Source: Demequina iriomotensis
GTDB taxonomy: Bacteria > Actinomycetota > Actinomycetes > Actinomycetales > Demequinaceae
Length of the DNA stretch: 64,000 nucleotides
Assembly: GCF_000971395.1 (NCBI RefSeq)
Contig: NZ_BBME01000015.1
Span: 62,001-126,000, forward strand
Reading direction: 5' to 3'
Part shown: in pieces, positions 1-10,019 of the stretch
Numbering within the stretch: position 1 is the first letter of the stretch
How the letters are laid out: every line of letters begins with the position of its first letter
Translations under genes and position numbers: made by a program
Notes under the pieces: generated by a model
What the model was told of the DNA's origin: nothing
Database searches by the model: none
The model's input: only the letters and a program-made list of their open reading frames with translations

Positions 1-419
1 GCGACGGGCGAGATGTACATCGGCAGGTGGTAGGCGCCACCCTCGCCGTCGCAGCGCTCGACCGCGGTGGCGTACTCGGACTCGTCGAGCAGGCCGTCGG
101 AGCCGGCGAACGGCACGGCGCCGGCGAGGAACTGCTCGATGCCGCCGCCCGAGCCGACCGGGTCGTAGCCCACGGTCACGTCGGCGTTCGCGGACTGGAA
201 GCCGGCGCGCCACGCGTCCATCGCGGACTCCTGCGACGAGGCACCGGCACCCTGGAGGTTGCCGGACAGCTCGGCCATGGCCTCGGTGGTCTCCGTGGCG
301 GACTCCGAGCCGGTGCTCGAGCCGGCCGGCGGCTCCTCGTTGGAGGCCGAGCAGGCGGCGAGCGAGAGCGACAGCGCGGCAGCGGTGAACACCGCGCCGG
401 TACGAATGGCAAGCTTCAC
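1..419 (-). CDS. pstS: Phosphate ABC transporter substrate-binding lipoprotein PstS (3' part off the window)
   Basis: High-affinity phosphate-binding lipoprotein that delivers phosphate to the PstCAB permease at the outer face of the membrane. The GTG start at 419 follows an AGGA-type ribosome site about 8 nt upstream. The N-terminus is a lipoprotein signal ending in the lipobox LAAC, followed by a Ser/Glu/Thr-rich linker. The visible mature part carries GAGASSQ, GSGGGIEQF and PFAGSD, the phosphate-contacting segments of the PstS family. About 139 residues are visible and the reading frame is open at the left edge, so the C-terminal two thirds is missing. A PHO box about 90 bp upstream and the neighbouring regX3-senX3 and phoU support the call. 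Confidence 0.93.
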   Translation of the reverse strand, partial: MKLAIRTGAVFTAAALSLSLAACSASNEEPPAGSSTGSESATETTEAMAELSGNLQGAGASSQESAMDAWRAGFQSANADVTVGYDPVGSGGGIEQFLAGAVPFAGSDGLLDESEYATAVERCDGEGGAYHLPMYISPV

Positions 420-505
420 GTTCGATTTCCTCACGTCTTCTTGTGATCCCGGCTCATTGCCGGATGACCCTCACGTTAGGGACGCCAGGTAACGGGCCAC
501 GGGGC

Positions 506-538
506 GCTTTCTGAACTCAGGGTGAACATCCGATGAAC
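506..538 (-). promoter_or_regulatory. PHO box upstream of pstS
   Basis: Read on the minus strand, this is three consecutive 11-nt units, GTTCATCGGAT, GTTCACCCTGA and GTTCAGAAAGC. Each begins GTTCA with exact 11-nt phasing. This is the direct-repeat architecture of actinobacterial PhoP/RegX3 sites. A possible -10 (TAACGT) lies at 473-478. Activation of pstS by the adjacent RegX3 at low phosphate is inferred. Confidence 0.88.
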
Positions 539-659
539 TGCCCGGCGCCGTGATCGAAACGTGACGATGATGGGCGCGCCCGCGTCCGCATCGTCCGGTT
601 TCGCGCCGCCCGGGCGCGTTGGCGCCGGGCACGATGGCGCCGGGCGCCGCCCCCCGGGG

Positions 660-1355
660 TCACCCCTCGAAGCTGTAGCCCACCCCGCGGACGGTCTGGA
701 TGAGCGTCGGCTCGGCCGGGTCCGCCTCGACGCGGCTGCGGATGCGCTTGATGTGGACGTCGAGCGTCTTGGTGTCGCCGAAGTAGTCCGAGCCCCACAC
801 GCGGTCGATGATGACCTGGCGCGGCAGCACGCGGCCCGCGTTCTGCGCGAGCAGGTGCAGGAGCGCGAACTCCTTGGGGGGCAGCGACTGGGTCTGCCCG
901 TCGCGCGTGAGCTGGAGGCGCTCGGGATCGAGCGTGATGCCGCCGACGGTGAGCCGCTCGGGCTCGTCGGCGATGTCGCGAGCGCCGCTCGCGTAACGGC
1001 GCAGCACTGCCCGCATGCGCGCGACGAGCTCGCGGCCGGAGTACGGCTTGGTGACGTAGTCGTCCGCGCCGAGCTCGAGGCCGATGATCTTGTCCACCTG
1101 ATCGTCCTTGGCCGTCACCATGACGACCGGCACGTCCGAGCGCTCGCGCACGGCCTTGAACACCTCGGGCCCGGACATGCCGGGCAGCATGAGGTCGAGC
1201 AGGATGAGGTCCGCGCCGTCGCGCACGAACGCCTCCAGGCCTGCGGTCCCGGTGGCCGCGAGCGCGACGGAGAAGCCCTCGCGCTCGAGCAGCACCTGCA
1301 GCGAGTCGCGGTACGACTCCTCGTCCTCGACGACGAGGATCCGTGCCTCGGTCAT
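660..1355 (-). CDS. regX3: OmpR-family response regulator RegX3 (PhoP-type)
   Basis: Phosphate-responsive DNA-binding response regulator, 231 aa. The receiver domain (residues 1-120) has the acidic cluster VVEDEE, the phospho-acceptor Asp in LILLDLMLPG and the conserved Lys in YVTKPYSG. The C-terminal winged helix (about 130-230) has PPKEFALLHLLAQNAG and ends in the OmpR-type VRGVGYSFEG. The ATG at 1355 overlaps the senX3 TGA as ATGA and is preceded by GGGAGGG, so translation is coupled to the kinase. Its likely targets in the window are the PHO boxes at 506-538 and 2492-2533. Confidence 0.93.
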   Translation of the reverse strand: MTEARILVVEDEESYRDSLQVLLEREGFSVALAATGTAGLEAFVRDGADLILLDLMLPGMSGPEVFKAVRERSDVPVVMVTAKDDQVDKIIGLELGADDYVTKPYSGRELVARMRAVLRRYASGARDIADEPERLTVGGITLDPERLQLTRDGQTQSLPPKEFALLHLLAQNAGRVLPRQVIIDRVWGSDYFGDTKTLDVHIKRIRSRVEADPAEPTLIQTVRGVGYSFEG

Positions 1356-2464
1356 GTTCCCTCCCGGTGTACGGCGAGCTTGAAGGTGAAGGTGGAGCCC
1401 ACGCCCGGCTCGGACCACAGTGCCACCGATCCGGAGTGCTGAAGCGCGATGTGCTTGACGATGCTGAGGCCCAGCCCGGTGCCGCCCGTCTCGCGCGAGC
1501 GCGCCGGGTCGGCGCGGTAGAAGCGCTCGAAGATGCGCTCCTGGTCCTTGGGGTCGACGCCGATGCCCTTGTCGATCACCGCGACCGAGGCGACGCCGTC
1601 GCGCGCGGTCATGGAGACCACCACCTCGGTGCCCTCGTCCGAGTAGGCGATCGCGTTGTCGATGAGGTTGCGCAGCGCCATGACGAGCAGGTCGCGATCG
1701 CCCATGACGATGGGCCGCTCCCGCACATCGGTGACCAGGCGCATCGCCTTGGTCTCGGCGCCCAGCCGCGAGCCCTCGATGGCCTCGTGCACCACGCCCT
1801 CGAGGTGGAGCTCCTCGTGCTCGAGCACGGAGCCGCCGCCCTGGAGCCGCGAGATCTCGATGATCTCCTGGATGAGCTTGGTGAGCCGGCGCGACTCCTT
1901 GCGCATCTTCTTCGAGAACCGGCGCACCAGCTCCGGGTCGTCGGCCCCGTCCTCGATGGTCTCCGCGAGCAGGCTCAGCGCGCCCACGGGCGTCTTGAGC
2001 TCGTGCGAGACGTTGACCGCGAACTCGCGCCGCGACTGCTCGGCGGCGCGCGACTCGGTGTTGTCGTTGACCACCGCGAGGCACAGCTCGTCGTCGAGCG
2101 GAGTCACGCGCACGTGGACGAAGCGCGGGGTGGTGAGGACGCCGCGGTGCACCGCGATCTCGTCCTCGAGCGCCATGTCGCGCCGCCACGCCTCCTCCGC
2201 CAGGTCCGCGAGGTCGGTGTTGAGCGCGCCGTCGGGGCGCGCGACGCCGAGCGCAGCCGCCGCGCTGTTGCTGTAGGCGCTCCGCCTGTCGCGACGGACG
2301 ACCACGGTGCCGGACTGCAGCGCGCTCATGAGCTGCCTGGTCCGATGCGGGACGAGGGTCGACGCGATGGTCGCGTTGCGCTCGCGCACGAGCAGCACCA
2401 GCCACACGACGAGGGCGCCGATGGCGGCGCCGACGATCGCGGCGATCCACACCTCCGGGCTCAT
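1352..2464 (-). CDS. senX3: Sensor histidine kinase SenX3 (PhoR-type)
   Basis: Membrane-bound histidine kinase partner of RegX3, 370 aa. One N-terminal membrane segment (about residues 5-25) is followed by a PAS-like region. The H-box FAVNVSHELKTP carries the phospho-accepting His. ATPase boxes follow: LRNLIDNAIAYSD (N), DKGIGVDPKDQERIFERFY (G1/F) and GGTGLGLSIVKHI (G2). The ATG at 2464 was chosen. A GTG at 2497 is also in frame, but it would put the coding start inside the PHO box. Like other SenX3 proteins, it lacks a large extracellular sensor loop. Confidence 0.92.
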   Translation of the reverse strand: MSPEVWIAAIVGAAIGALVVWLVLLVRERNATIASTLVPHRTRQLMSALQSGTVVVRRDRRSAYSNSAAAALGVARPDGALNTDLADLAEEAWRRDMALEDEIAVHRGVLTTPRFVHVRVTPLDDELCLAVVNDNTESRAAEQSRREFAVNVSHELKTPVGALSLLAETIEDGADDPELVRRFSKKMRKESRRLTKLIQEIIEISRLQGGGSVLEHEELHLEGVVHEAIEGSRLGAETKAMRLVTDVRERPIVMGDRDLLVMALRNLIDNAIAYSDEGTEVVVSMTARDGVASVAVIDKGIGVDPKDQERIFERFYRADPARSRETGGTGLGLSIVKHIALQHSGSVALWSEPGVGSTFTFKLAVHREGT

Positions 2465-2491
2465 GGCGACACAGTAACCACGCCCCCGGAC

Positions 2492-2533
2492 GTTCACCCA
2501 ATGTTCACGCGAGGCACCGATTGTTCACCGAGG
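2492..2533. promoter_or_regulatory. PHO box between divergent senX3 and phoU
   Basis: Two in-phase 11-nt units, GTTCACCCAAT (2492-2502) and GTTCACGCGAG (2503-2513), are followed by a third GTTCACCGAGG at 2523-2533 that is 2 nt short of phase. The site lies between the start of senX3 (2464) and phoU (2604). It could serve either or both promoters, which implies autoregulation of the two-component system. Confidence 0.8.
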
Positions 2534-2603
2534 TCCCCGGGCGGATTGACCAAGGCCCCTGGCAGTGATGCCAGACTGGGACTGCACAGCCAGAAGGAGA
2601 GCC

Positions 2604-3263
2604 ATGCGCACCCTGTTCAATGCCGAGATGTCGGAGCTCGCGGACGACCTGATCGCGATGGCGCGTCACGTCGAGACCGCGATCACGGACGCGTCCGACG
2701 CCATCCTCAAGTCCGACGTCGAGCTCGCCCAGAGCGTGATCGCCAAGGACGCGAAGCTCGACGAGCTCGAGCAGCTGGTCGACGAGCGCTGCGTCCTGCT
2801 CATCGCGCAGCAGCAGCCGGTGGGGCTCGACCTCCGCACCATCATCTCGTCGCTGCGGATCTCCGCGTCGCTCGAGCGCATGGGCGATCTCGCGCAGCAC
2901 ATCGCGGAGGCCGCGCGCCGCGCCTACCCCGGATCGGCGATCCCCGACTCGCACCGCGAGATCATCGAGGGCATGGCCGCCGCGTCCAAGGAGGCCGCGT
3001 CCGAGACGGTCCGCCTGCTGGAGACGCGCGACCTCAACGTCGCCGCGGCGATCGTGTCGGACGACGACAACCTCGACGCCCTCCACTCGCGCGCCTACAA
3101 GGCCATCGTGGACGGGGAGTACCAGGGCTCGCCCCAGGAGACCCTCGACCTCGCGCTGCTCGCCCGCTACTACGAGCGCTTCGGCGACCACGCCGTGGGT
3201 GTGTCCCGTCGCATCGTCTACCTGGTCACGGGCGACGTCTCCGACTCGAGCGCCAAGATCTGA
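2604..3263 (+). CDS. phoU: Phosphate signalling regulator PhoU
   Basis: PhoU links the Pst transporter to the phosphate sensor kinase and represses the Pho response when phosphate is plentiful. The 219-aa all-helical protein has the two-repeat PhoU layout, with the acidic metal-binding signatures SLRISASLERMGDLAQH in repeat 1 and ALLARYYERFGDHAVG in repeat 2. The ATG at 2604 is preceded by AGAAGGAG. Upstream in-frame codons would be read through the ribosome site and are rejected. It is divergent from senX3 across a PHO box. Confidence 0.93.
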   Translation: MRTLFNAEMSELADDLIAMARHVETAITDASDAILKSDVELAQSVIAKDAKLDELEQLVDERCVLLIAQQQPVGLDLRTIISSLRISASLERMGDLAQHIAEAARRAYPGSAIPDSHREIIEGMAAASKEAASETVRLLETRDLNVAAAIVSDDDNLDALHSRAYKAIVDGEYQGSPQETLDLALLARYYERFGDHAVGVSRRIVYLVTGDVSDSSAKI

Positions 3264-3300
3264 CGCGCGGTGCGCGCGGGAAGCGCGCGCCGGACGGCAC

Positions 3301-3330
3301 GGAGGCCCCGACCGCATGGTCGGGGCCTCC
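3301..3330 (+). terminator. Hairpin terminator after phoU
   Basis: Perfect 13-bp GC-rich stem (GGAGGCCCCGACC and its complement) with a 4-nt loop, 37 bp after the phoU stop. The following bases are only moderately T-rich, as is common in high-GC actinobacteria. A copy of GGACGATGCG lies 11 bp beyond. Confidence 0.75.
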
Positions 3331-3354
3331 GTCGTTCCTGGGACGATGCGCGGG

Positions 3355-3837
3355 TCACCCGACCAGCGGGGACTCGCCGGGCGGCGACCACAGCGGCGTC
3401 CGCCGCCGCCAGGTGAGGACCCCCAGCACCGTGAACAGCGCCCCGAAGGCGGCGAAGCCGACCGTGCTCAGCACGTTCGATCCGAGCGCGACGTCGCGCA
3501 CGTAGTACTCCGGGTCGTCGAGCGAGTAGCGGATGTCCAGCGACGAGCCGACCTCGGGCTCGCCAGCCACGTCCGTCGTCGTCGTCACAATGGTGCGCCC
3601 CTCGCACGTGAGGTAGGCGAGCTCGACCTCGACGTGGTCCTCGCCGACGTGGACCTCCCGCACCCACGCCGTCGCGGTGTGCGCGCCCGCCCCGAGGTGA
3701 GCGTCGAAGTCGGCGAACCCGTATGCGAAGAACGCGCACACCGCCGCGAGGGCGAGCAGGAGCGCGCCGCCGGTCCTCCGCGATCGCAGGACTGCAGCGG
3801 CACGCTTGCTCCATCGCGGCCCCTCAGCACGCTCCAT
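3355..3837 (-). CDS. DUF3592-like two-helix membrane protein
   Basis: 160-aa protein. A basic N-terminus precedes membrane segment 1 (about residues 23-42). An extracytoplasmic domain of about 80 residues rich in beta-strand-like sequence follows (ATAWVREVHVGEDHVEVEL, YSLDDPEYYVRD). Membrane segment 2 (about 123-143) is followed by a short cytoplasmic tail with WRRR. This layout, and the central V...Y....P..Y pattern, resemble DUF3592 proteins, whose function is unknown. The gene is alone, convergent to phoU and separated from gpmA by a strong terminator, so no pathway can be assigned. Confidence 0.75.
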   Translation of the reverse strand: MERAEGPRWSKRAAAVLRSRRTGGALLLALAAVCAFFAYGFADFDAHLGAGAHTATAWVREVHVGEDHVEVELAYLTCEGRTIVTTTTDVAGEPEVGSSLDIRYSLDDPEYYVRDVALGSNVLSTVGFAAFGALFTVLGVLTWRRRTPLWSPPGESPLVG

Positions 3838-3878
3838 ATGCGGAGATTAGCGGGTATGACGGGTGCTGGCGAGAGCAC

Positions 3879-3910
3879 GAGGGCCCCCGACCTGACGGTC
3901 GGGGGCCCTC
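3879..3910 (-). terminator. Terminator of gpmA
   Basis: Perfect 14-bp stem GAGGGCCCCCGACC with its complement and a TGAC loop, 22 bp downstream of the gpmA stop. It lies between gpmA and the next minus-strand gene. Confidence 0.8.
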
Positions 3911-3931
3911 CGGATCGCGCGGGTCGCGCTG

Positions 3932-4675
3932 CTACTTCTTGCCCTGGTTCGCGACGGCCTGGATGGCGGCCGCTGCGGCCTCCGCGTCCAGGTAGGTGCC
4001 GCGCGGGTTGGTGGGCTTCAGGGTCTCCTCGTCGAGGTGGTAGACCAGCGGGATGCCCGTGGGGATGTTGACGCCCACGATCTCGTCGTCCGCGATGTCG
4101 TCGAGGTGCTTGACGATCGCACGCAGCGAGTTGCCGTGCGCCGCGACCATGACGGTCTTGCCGGCCTTGAGGTCCGGGACCACCTCAGACTCCCAGTAGG
4201 GCAGCGCGCGCTCAAGGACGTCCTTGAGGCACTCCGTCTTGGGGGTCGGCTCGCCCGCGTAGCGCGGGTCGCCCTCCTGCGTGTACGTGTTGTCGGCGGA
4301 GATCTCCGGCGGCGGCACGTCGTAGGAGCGGCGCCAGATCATGAACTTCTCCTCGCCGAACTGCTCGAGGGTCTCGGCCTTGTTCTTGCCCTGGAGGTCG
4401 CCGTAGTGGCGCTCGTTGAGGCGCCAATTCCGCTTCACCGGGATCCAGTGGCGGTCCGCGGCGTCGAGTGCGAGGTTCGCGGTCATGATCGCGCGACGCA
4501 GCAGCGAGGTGTGCACCACGTCGGGGAGGATGCCCTCCTCCTTGAGGAGCTCGCCGCCGCGCTTGGCCTCGCCCCAGCCCTTGTCGTTGAGCGGGACGTC
4601 GACCCAGCCCGTGAACAGGTTCTTCTCGTTCCACTCGCTCTCGCCGTGGCGGAGCAGGATCAGTGTGTAGGTCAT
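3932..4675 (-). CDS. gpmA: 2,3-bisphosphoglycerate-dependent phosphoglycerate mutase
   Basis: Interconverts 3- and 2-phosphoglycerate in glycolysis and gluconeogenesis in the cytoplasm. The 247-aa length is typical of the family. [10 protein letters not shown] carries the phosphorylated His near the N-terminus. [13 protein letters not shown] is the substrate loop, and [15 protein letters not shown] holds the second active-site His. Proximity to the senX3-regX3-phoU group matches the conserved actinobacterial neighbourhood. The ATG at 4675 starts [12 protein letters not shown], as expected for the family. Confidence 0.96.
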   Translation of the reverse strand: MTYTLILLRHGESEWNEKNLFTGWVDVPLNDKGWGEAKRGGELLKEEGILPDVVHTSLLRRAIMTANLALDAADRHWIPVKRNWRLNERHYGDLQGKNKAETLEQFGEEKFMIWRRSYDVPPPEISADNTYTQEGDPRYAGEPTPKTECLKDVLERALPYWESEVVPDLKAGKTVMVAAHGNSLRAIVKHLDDIADDEIVGVNIPTGIPLVYHLDEETLKPTNPRGTYLDAEAAAAAIQAVANQGKK

Positions 4676-4739
4676 GCGGTCAGCCTAGTAGGGCCGGGCG
4701 CGACCGCGCTGGCCCAAGGTCCCGCCGCCCCTCCCCCTG

Positions 4740-4834
4740 GACACTGGCAACGGATCTCGCCGGGACGATGCGGCGTGTCGCCCGATCTGGGCGCGACACG
4801 CCGGGGAACCGGGACCAACTCCGTTCGAAGTGTC
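4740..4834. repeat. 95-bp inverted-repeat element, family A copy 1
   Basis: The outer arms are GACACTGGCAACGGA (4740-4754) and TCCGTTCGAAGTGTC (4820-4834). A perfect inner stem CGGCGTGTCGC / GCGACACGCCG forms a second hairpin. It contains one GGACGATGCG at 4763-4772. The element lies just beyond the stop of the minus-strand lactonase gene. Three other family A copies start at 13777, 14357 and 28421. Confidence 0.85.
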
Positions 4835-4890
4835 CGGGCGGGCCGGGCAGTGTCCGGGCGGGCCGGGCAGTGTCCGGGCGGGCCGGGCAG
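4831..4890. repeat. Three perfect 20-bp tandem repeats
   Basis: The unit TGTCCGGGCGGGCCGGGCAG is repeated exactly at 4831-4850, 4851-4870 and 4871-4890. The first unit begins with the last bases of the family A element, so the array looks like slippage at the element edge. It ends 6 bp before the lactonase stop codon. Confidence 0.95.
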
Positions 4891-4896
4891 CGCGGG

Positions 4897-5964
4897 TCAG
4901 ACCTCGATCACGCAGGCCGGGCTGGTGACCTCGCCCACGGCGTGCGGCAGCTCCACCACCTCGCCGATGCCCAGCTCGGGCGGCATCGTCACCACGTCGG
5001 CCAGCGCGTACGAGCGCACGGCGTGACCGCGCTCCTCCCCCACCACGAGCCGATCGCCGAGCGCCGCGAAGTAGCGGGGCCACCGGCCTGCGTCGAACGC
5101 GCCCCGATAGGCGAGCTCGCCCTCCGGCGCGACGTCGAAGATCGAGATGACGTCCGCGCCGCGAACCGACACGAGCAGCACATCGCCCGTGTGCCCACGC
5201 ACGATCGCGACATGCGCGTCCTGCAGCTCCGCGCTGCGCGGCGCGACCAGGGTCGAGGGCCGCTCGGCGATGATGTCCGCGGTGGACGATGCGTCGTCCC
5301 ACCGCAGCGTCCGCAGCTGGTGATCGAGCTCGCACGTGACGTAGAGAAGGTGTCCGCGCGTCGCCACGTGCCGCGGCCCCGCGCCGGGAGGCAGGGTCGC
5401 CGCGATGCCGTCGGGCTCGAGCAGGCCGCCCTCGACGATGCGGTAGCGGCGCAGCTCGTCGGTGCCGAGGTCCGCGACCAGCACGTGGCGCCCCCCGGGC
5501 GCGATCAGTGCCGAGTGCGCGTGCGGGCCCTCCTGACGGGCGGTGTTCGGGCCCGTTCCGGCGTGCCCGAGCAGCTGCGCCGGCGCATCGTCGGTCGGGA
5601 GCCCGTCCTCGCCCAGCGTCAGGACCGCGAGGTCGCCGCTCGAGTAGTGGCTCACGTACAGCGTGCGCGCGTCGGGCGCGAGCAGCAGGTGGCACGCGTC
5701 GGCGCCGCCGGTGGCGACGCGATGCACGATGCGCGGCGCGGCCGGGCGCGAGACGTCGAGCACAGCCAGCTCGCTCGCGGGCAGCTCGCACGCGACGTAC
5801 ACGAGCGGCTCGCGCGGGTGCGCGACCAGGAACGAGGGCGCGGGAAGCTCGAGGACCTGCTCGGACGCGACCGAGTCAGGGGTGGCCGAGCGCCAGATGC
5901 CCTCACCCGCTCCGGCCGGGGTGCCGAGACCCGCGGCCGGATAGGTGCCCCACAGGAGCGTCAC
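4897..5964 (-). CDS. Lactonase-family seven-bladed beta-propeller protein
   Basis: 355-aa protein with recurring blade motifs such as LVYVACELPASELAVLDV, TLYVSHYSSGDLAVLTL, HVLVADLGTDELRRY and DVLLVSVRGADVISIFDV. Conserved HAH and GAGPRHVA segments are typical of the YbhE/6-phosphogluconolactonase propeller family. Activity on 6-phosphogluconolactone is possible, but the family is functionally mixed. The GTG at 5964 overlaps the lsr2 TGA as GTGA, so expression is probably coupled to lsr2. Upstream in-frame codons run antisense to nothing useful and overlap lsr2, so the short start is preferred. Confidence 0.8.
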   Translation of the reverse strand: MTLLWGTYPAAGLGTPAGAGEGIWRSATPDSVASEQVLELPAPSFLVAHPREPLVYVACELPASELAVLDVSRPAAPRIVHRVATGGADACHLLLAPDARTLYVSHYSSGDLAVLTLGEDGLPTDDAPAQLLGHAGTGPNTARQEGPHAHSALIAPGGRHVLVADLGTDELRRYRIVEGGLLEPDGIAATLPPGAGPRHVATRGHLLYVTCELDHQLRTLRWDDASSTADIIAERPSTLVAPRSAELQDAHVAIVRGHTGDVLLVSVRGADVISIFDVAPEGELAYRGAFDAGRWPRYFAALGDRLVVGEERGHAVRSYALADVVTMPPELGIGEVVELPHAVGEVTSPACVIEV

Positions 5965-6284
5965 TGTGCGGCGTCGTACGCCTCGCGCACCTTCGCGGGG
6001 ATGCGGCCACGCTCGGGCACCTCGACGTCGTTGTCCTTCGCCCACGCACGGATCGCGGCGGCCGAGGGACCGGTGCCCGTACGGCGGGCGCGGCCCGCAG
6101 GCTTGCGCGAGACGGTGCGGCGACCTGCGGCGACCCACGGCGCGAGCGCGTCGCGGAGCTTCTGGGCGTTCGCCTCGTTGAGGTCGACCTCGTACGAGGC
6201 GCCGTCGAGGCTGAACGAGACCGTCTCCGACGCCGCGGAGCCGTCGATGTCGTCGACCAGCACAACCTGAACCTTCTGCGCCAC
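5961..6284 (-). CDS. lsr2: Nucleoid-associated protein Lsr2
   Basis: Actinobacterial H-NS analogue that binds and bridges AT-rich DNA and silences acquired genes. The 107-aa length is typical. The N-terminal dimerisation strand is QVVLVDDIDG. The C-terminal DNA-binding domain has AAAIRAWAKDNDVEV followed by the hook-like RGRIPAKV. The start is the GTG at 6284, preceded by GGAAGG. Its neighbour lysS is a frequent genomic partner. It may silence lower-GC genes in the window, such as the sulfotransferase at the right end, but that is inference. Confidence 0.95.
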   Translation of the reverse strand: MAQKVQVVLVDDIDGSAASETVSFSLDGASYEVDLNEANAQKLRDALAPWVAAGRRTVSRKPAGRARRTGTGPSAAAIRAWAKDNDVEVPERGRIPAKVREAYDAAQ

Positions 6285-6560
6285 GGCAGCTTCCTTCCTC
6301 AGCAGGTGCCCCGATATTCGCATTGTGGACGCATGCGCGTCAATTCGATTCACACCGTTTATGGAAAACGCATTCCTCGGAAAGTCGAGGAAAATCGGCC
6401 GACCGCCCCGGGCGGCGCCGATAATCGCCTCGCGAAAAGCCCCACGACACGCCGGACCCGCGCCGCACCAGCGGGTTCGCGGCGGCCATTGCCCTGGCAC
6501 GCTCGCGCGGGTAGCGTGCGTTCTCACACCATAGGAGAGAACCTGCGAACGGGAGCCGGC

Positions 6561-6749
6561 ATGAGGACGGAGCAGCGCAGCTCACGCGCACTGGGGCTGA
6601 TCGCCGCCGTCGCCGTCATCCTTGCGATGCTGCCTCCGCTCGCCGGGGTCGCGACCGCGCTCGGCCTGCTCGCCCTCGCGTGCGTCGCGGGCGCGGGCGT
6701 GCTCGCGTTCATGGCCGAGGATCAGGCCCCCCGACACGCCGCGCGCTGA
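6561..6749 (+). CDS. Small two-helix membrane protein
   Basis: 62 aa beginning MRTEQRSS, with two hydrophobic segments (about residues 12-29 and 33-50) and a charged tail. The start is preceded by GGGAG at 6551. It lies divergent to lsr2 across a 276-bp gap that is visibly more AT-rich (6305-6375) than the surroundings and presumably holds both promoters. No family is recognised. It could be a spurious frame, but the start signal and membrane pattern make it credible. Confidence 0.5.
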   Translation: MRTEQRSSRALGLIAAVAVILAMLPPLAGVATALGLLALACVAGAGVLAFMAEDQAPRHAAR

Positions 6750-6762
6750 GGGCGCGGCGCGG

Positions 6763-6978
6763 TCAGGACCCGGCCGAGGCCTGGGGCGCCCGACCCGTCC
6801 CCGCCGCCGCATCGTCCGACGGTGAGGCCGCCGCCGCATCGGCCGCAGCGTCGGCTTCGGCGAGGGCGGCGCGCTCGTTGCGGTCGGCGCGGATCACGCC
6901 GCGCATGACGTACCAGAAGATCGCGCCGACGCCGATGGACGGGATGATGCCCACGAGGACCTGCTGCCACACCGGCAT
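6763..6978 (-). CDS. Small single-helix membrane protein next to lysS
   Basis: 71 aa. MPVWQQVLVGIIPSIGVGAI forms a membrane helix, followed by a basic patch (MRGVIRADRNER) and an Ala/Asp-rich tail. The ATG at 6978 lies 1 bp after the lysS stop, so it is the last gene of the lysS transcript. Short proteins of this design beside lysS occur in other actinobacteria. Function unknown. The tail contains one GGACGATGCG copy (6808-6817, reverse). Confidence 0.7.
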   Translation of the reverse strand: MPVWQQVLVGIIPSIGVGAIFWYVMRGVIRADRNERAALAEADAAADAAAASPSDDAAAGTGRAPQASAGS

Positions 6979-6979
6979 G

Positions 6980-8497
6980 TCAGTCCTCCGTCGGCTTGAC
7001 CAGCGGGAACAGGATGGTCTCGCGGATGCCGAGGCCCGTGAGCGCCATGAGCAGGCGGTCGATGCCCATGCCCATGCCGCCGCTCGGGGGCATCGCGTAC
7101 TCCATCGCGGTGAGGAAGTCCTCGTCGAGGCGCATCGCCTCGTCGTCGCCCTGGGCCGCCATGCGGGCCTGCTGCTCGAAGCGCTCGCGCTGGATGACGG
7201 GGTCGACCAGCTCGGAGTACGCGGTCGCGAGCTCGAAGCCGCGGACGTAGAGGTCCCACTTCTCGACCACGCCGTCCTTGGTGCGGTGGTCTCGCGTGAG
7301 CGGGCTGGTCTCGACCGGGAAGTCACGGACGAAGGTCGGCTGGTGGAGCGTGTCGCCCAGGTGGTGCTCCCACAGCTCCTCGACCAGCTTGCCGTGGTTG
7401 ACGCGCTTGGGGTCGACGGAGACCTCGAAGCGGTCGCACAGCGCCTCGAGCTGAGCGACCGAGGTGGCGGGGGTGATCTCCTCGCCGAGCGCCTCCGAGA
7501 GCGAGTCGTACATGGAGATGGTGCGCCACTCGCCGGAGAGGTCGTACTCCGAGCCGTCGGCGAGGGTCACCACCTGCGTCCCGAAGATGTCGTCGGCGGC
7601 GCCCTGGACCAGGCTCTGGGTGAGCTCGGCCATGGTGTCGTAGCTGCCGTAGGCCTCGTACGCCTCGAGCATCGAGAACTCGGGGCTGTGCGAGCTGTCG
7701 GCGCCCTCGTTGCGGAAGTTGCGGTTGATCTCGAAGACCTTCTCGATGCCGCCGACGGCCGCGCGCTTGAGGAAGAGCTCGGGCGCGATGCGCATGTAGA
7801 GGTCGATGTCGTACGCGTTCATGTGCGTGACGAACGGGCGCGCCGCCGCGCCGCCGGGCTGCGTCTGCAGCATCGGGGTCTCGACCTCGATGTAGCCGCG
7901 CGAGTGCAGGCTCTCGCGAAGGCTGCGGTTGAGCTTGGCGCGGTTGCGGACGGTGTCGCGCGCCACGGGGCGGGCGATGAGGTCGACGTAGCGCTGGCGC
8001 ACGCGGGTGTCCTCGGCGAGGTCCTTGTGCAGCGTGGGCAGCGGGCGCAGCGACTTCGCGGCGATCGCCCACTCGGAGGCGAACACCGACACCTCGCCGC
8101 GGCGGGACTTGATCGCGCGCCCGCGGGCGAAGAGGTGGTCGCCCAGGTCGACGGTGCTCTTGAAGGCGGCCAGCGACTCCTCGCCCACCTCCGCGAGGCT
8201 CAGCATGATCTGCAGGCGCTCGCCCTCGCCGTCCTGGATGGACGCGAAGCACAGCTTGCCGGTGTTGCGGATGAAGACCACGCGGCCCGCGACGCCGACG
8301 ACGTCCTGGGTCTCCTCGCCGTCCTCGAGGCCGGCGTACTGCGCCTTTACCTCAGCGATCTCGTGCGTGCGGGGCACGGTGACCGGGTACGCCTCGCCGC
8401 CCTCGGCGATCAGTCGGTCGCGCTTCTCGCGACGCACGCGCATCTGCTCGGGGACGTCGTCGATGGTCTCGGGGGCGGGCGCGGTCTGTTCGGTCAC
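6980..8497 (-). CDS. lysS: Lysyl-tRNA synthetase, class II
   Basis: Charges tRNA-Lys in the cytoplasm. 505 aa, the usual length for bacterial LysS. An N-terminal OB-fold anticodon-binding domain (about 65-160) is followed by the class II catalytic core. Motif 2 is [20 protein letters not shown]. Motif 3 is [15 protein letters not shown] near the C-terminus. VETPMLQ and GGAAARPF are also family landmarks. The ATG at 8497 starts with an acidic/Ala-rich stretch before the OB-fold. Confidence 0.96.
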   Translation of the reverse strand: MTEQTAPAPETIDDVPEQMRVRREKRDRLIAEGGEAYPVTVPRTHEIAEVKAQYAGLEDGEETQDVVGVAGRVVFIRNTGKLCFASIQDGEGERLQIMLSLAEVGEESLAAFKSTVDLGDHLFARGRAIKSRRGEVSVFASEWAIAAKSLRPLPTLHKDLAEDTRVRQRYVDLIARPVARDTVRNRAKLNRSLRESLHSRGYIEVETPMLQTQPGGAAARPFVTHMNAYDIDLYMRIAPELFLKRAAVGGIEKVFEINRNFRNEGADSSHSPEFSMLEAYEAYGSYDTMAELTQSLVQGAADDIFGTQVVTLADGSEYDLSGEWRTISMYDSLSEALGEEITPATSVAQLEALCDRFEVSVDPKRVNHGKLVEELWEHHLGDTLHQPTFVRDFPVETSPLTRDHRTKDGVVEKWDLYVRGFELATAYSELVDPVIQRERFEQQARMAAQGDDEAMRLDEDFLTAMEYAMPPSGGMGMGIDRLLMALTGLGIRETILFPLVKPTED

Positions 8498-8578
8498 GCG
8501 GGCAATTCTACGTGGCGCCTGCTACCGCGGCGCTCCGCGCAGGCATGCCGTCCGGGCACAGCGCAGGACGTCATGCAT

Positions 8579-9972
<1,394 letters not shown>

Positions 9973-10019
9973 CGCCGCGCATCGTCCCTGGTCGGGAGCA
10001 CCGGGACCTAGGTCGGAAT

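Noticed and set aside
2465-2497. Upstream GTG start for senX3
   Set aside because: It would place the coding start inside the PHO box, adds residues without family match and has no ribosome site.
1343-3505. 720-codon open frame on the plus strand across regX3-senX3-phoU
   Set aside because: It is antisense to well-defined genes, has His/Arg/Ala/Val-rich composition typical of GC-rich shadow frames and shows no motif.
4831-4890. CRISPR-like array
   Set aside because: Three 20-bp units are directly adjacent without spacers, and no cas gene is near.
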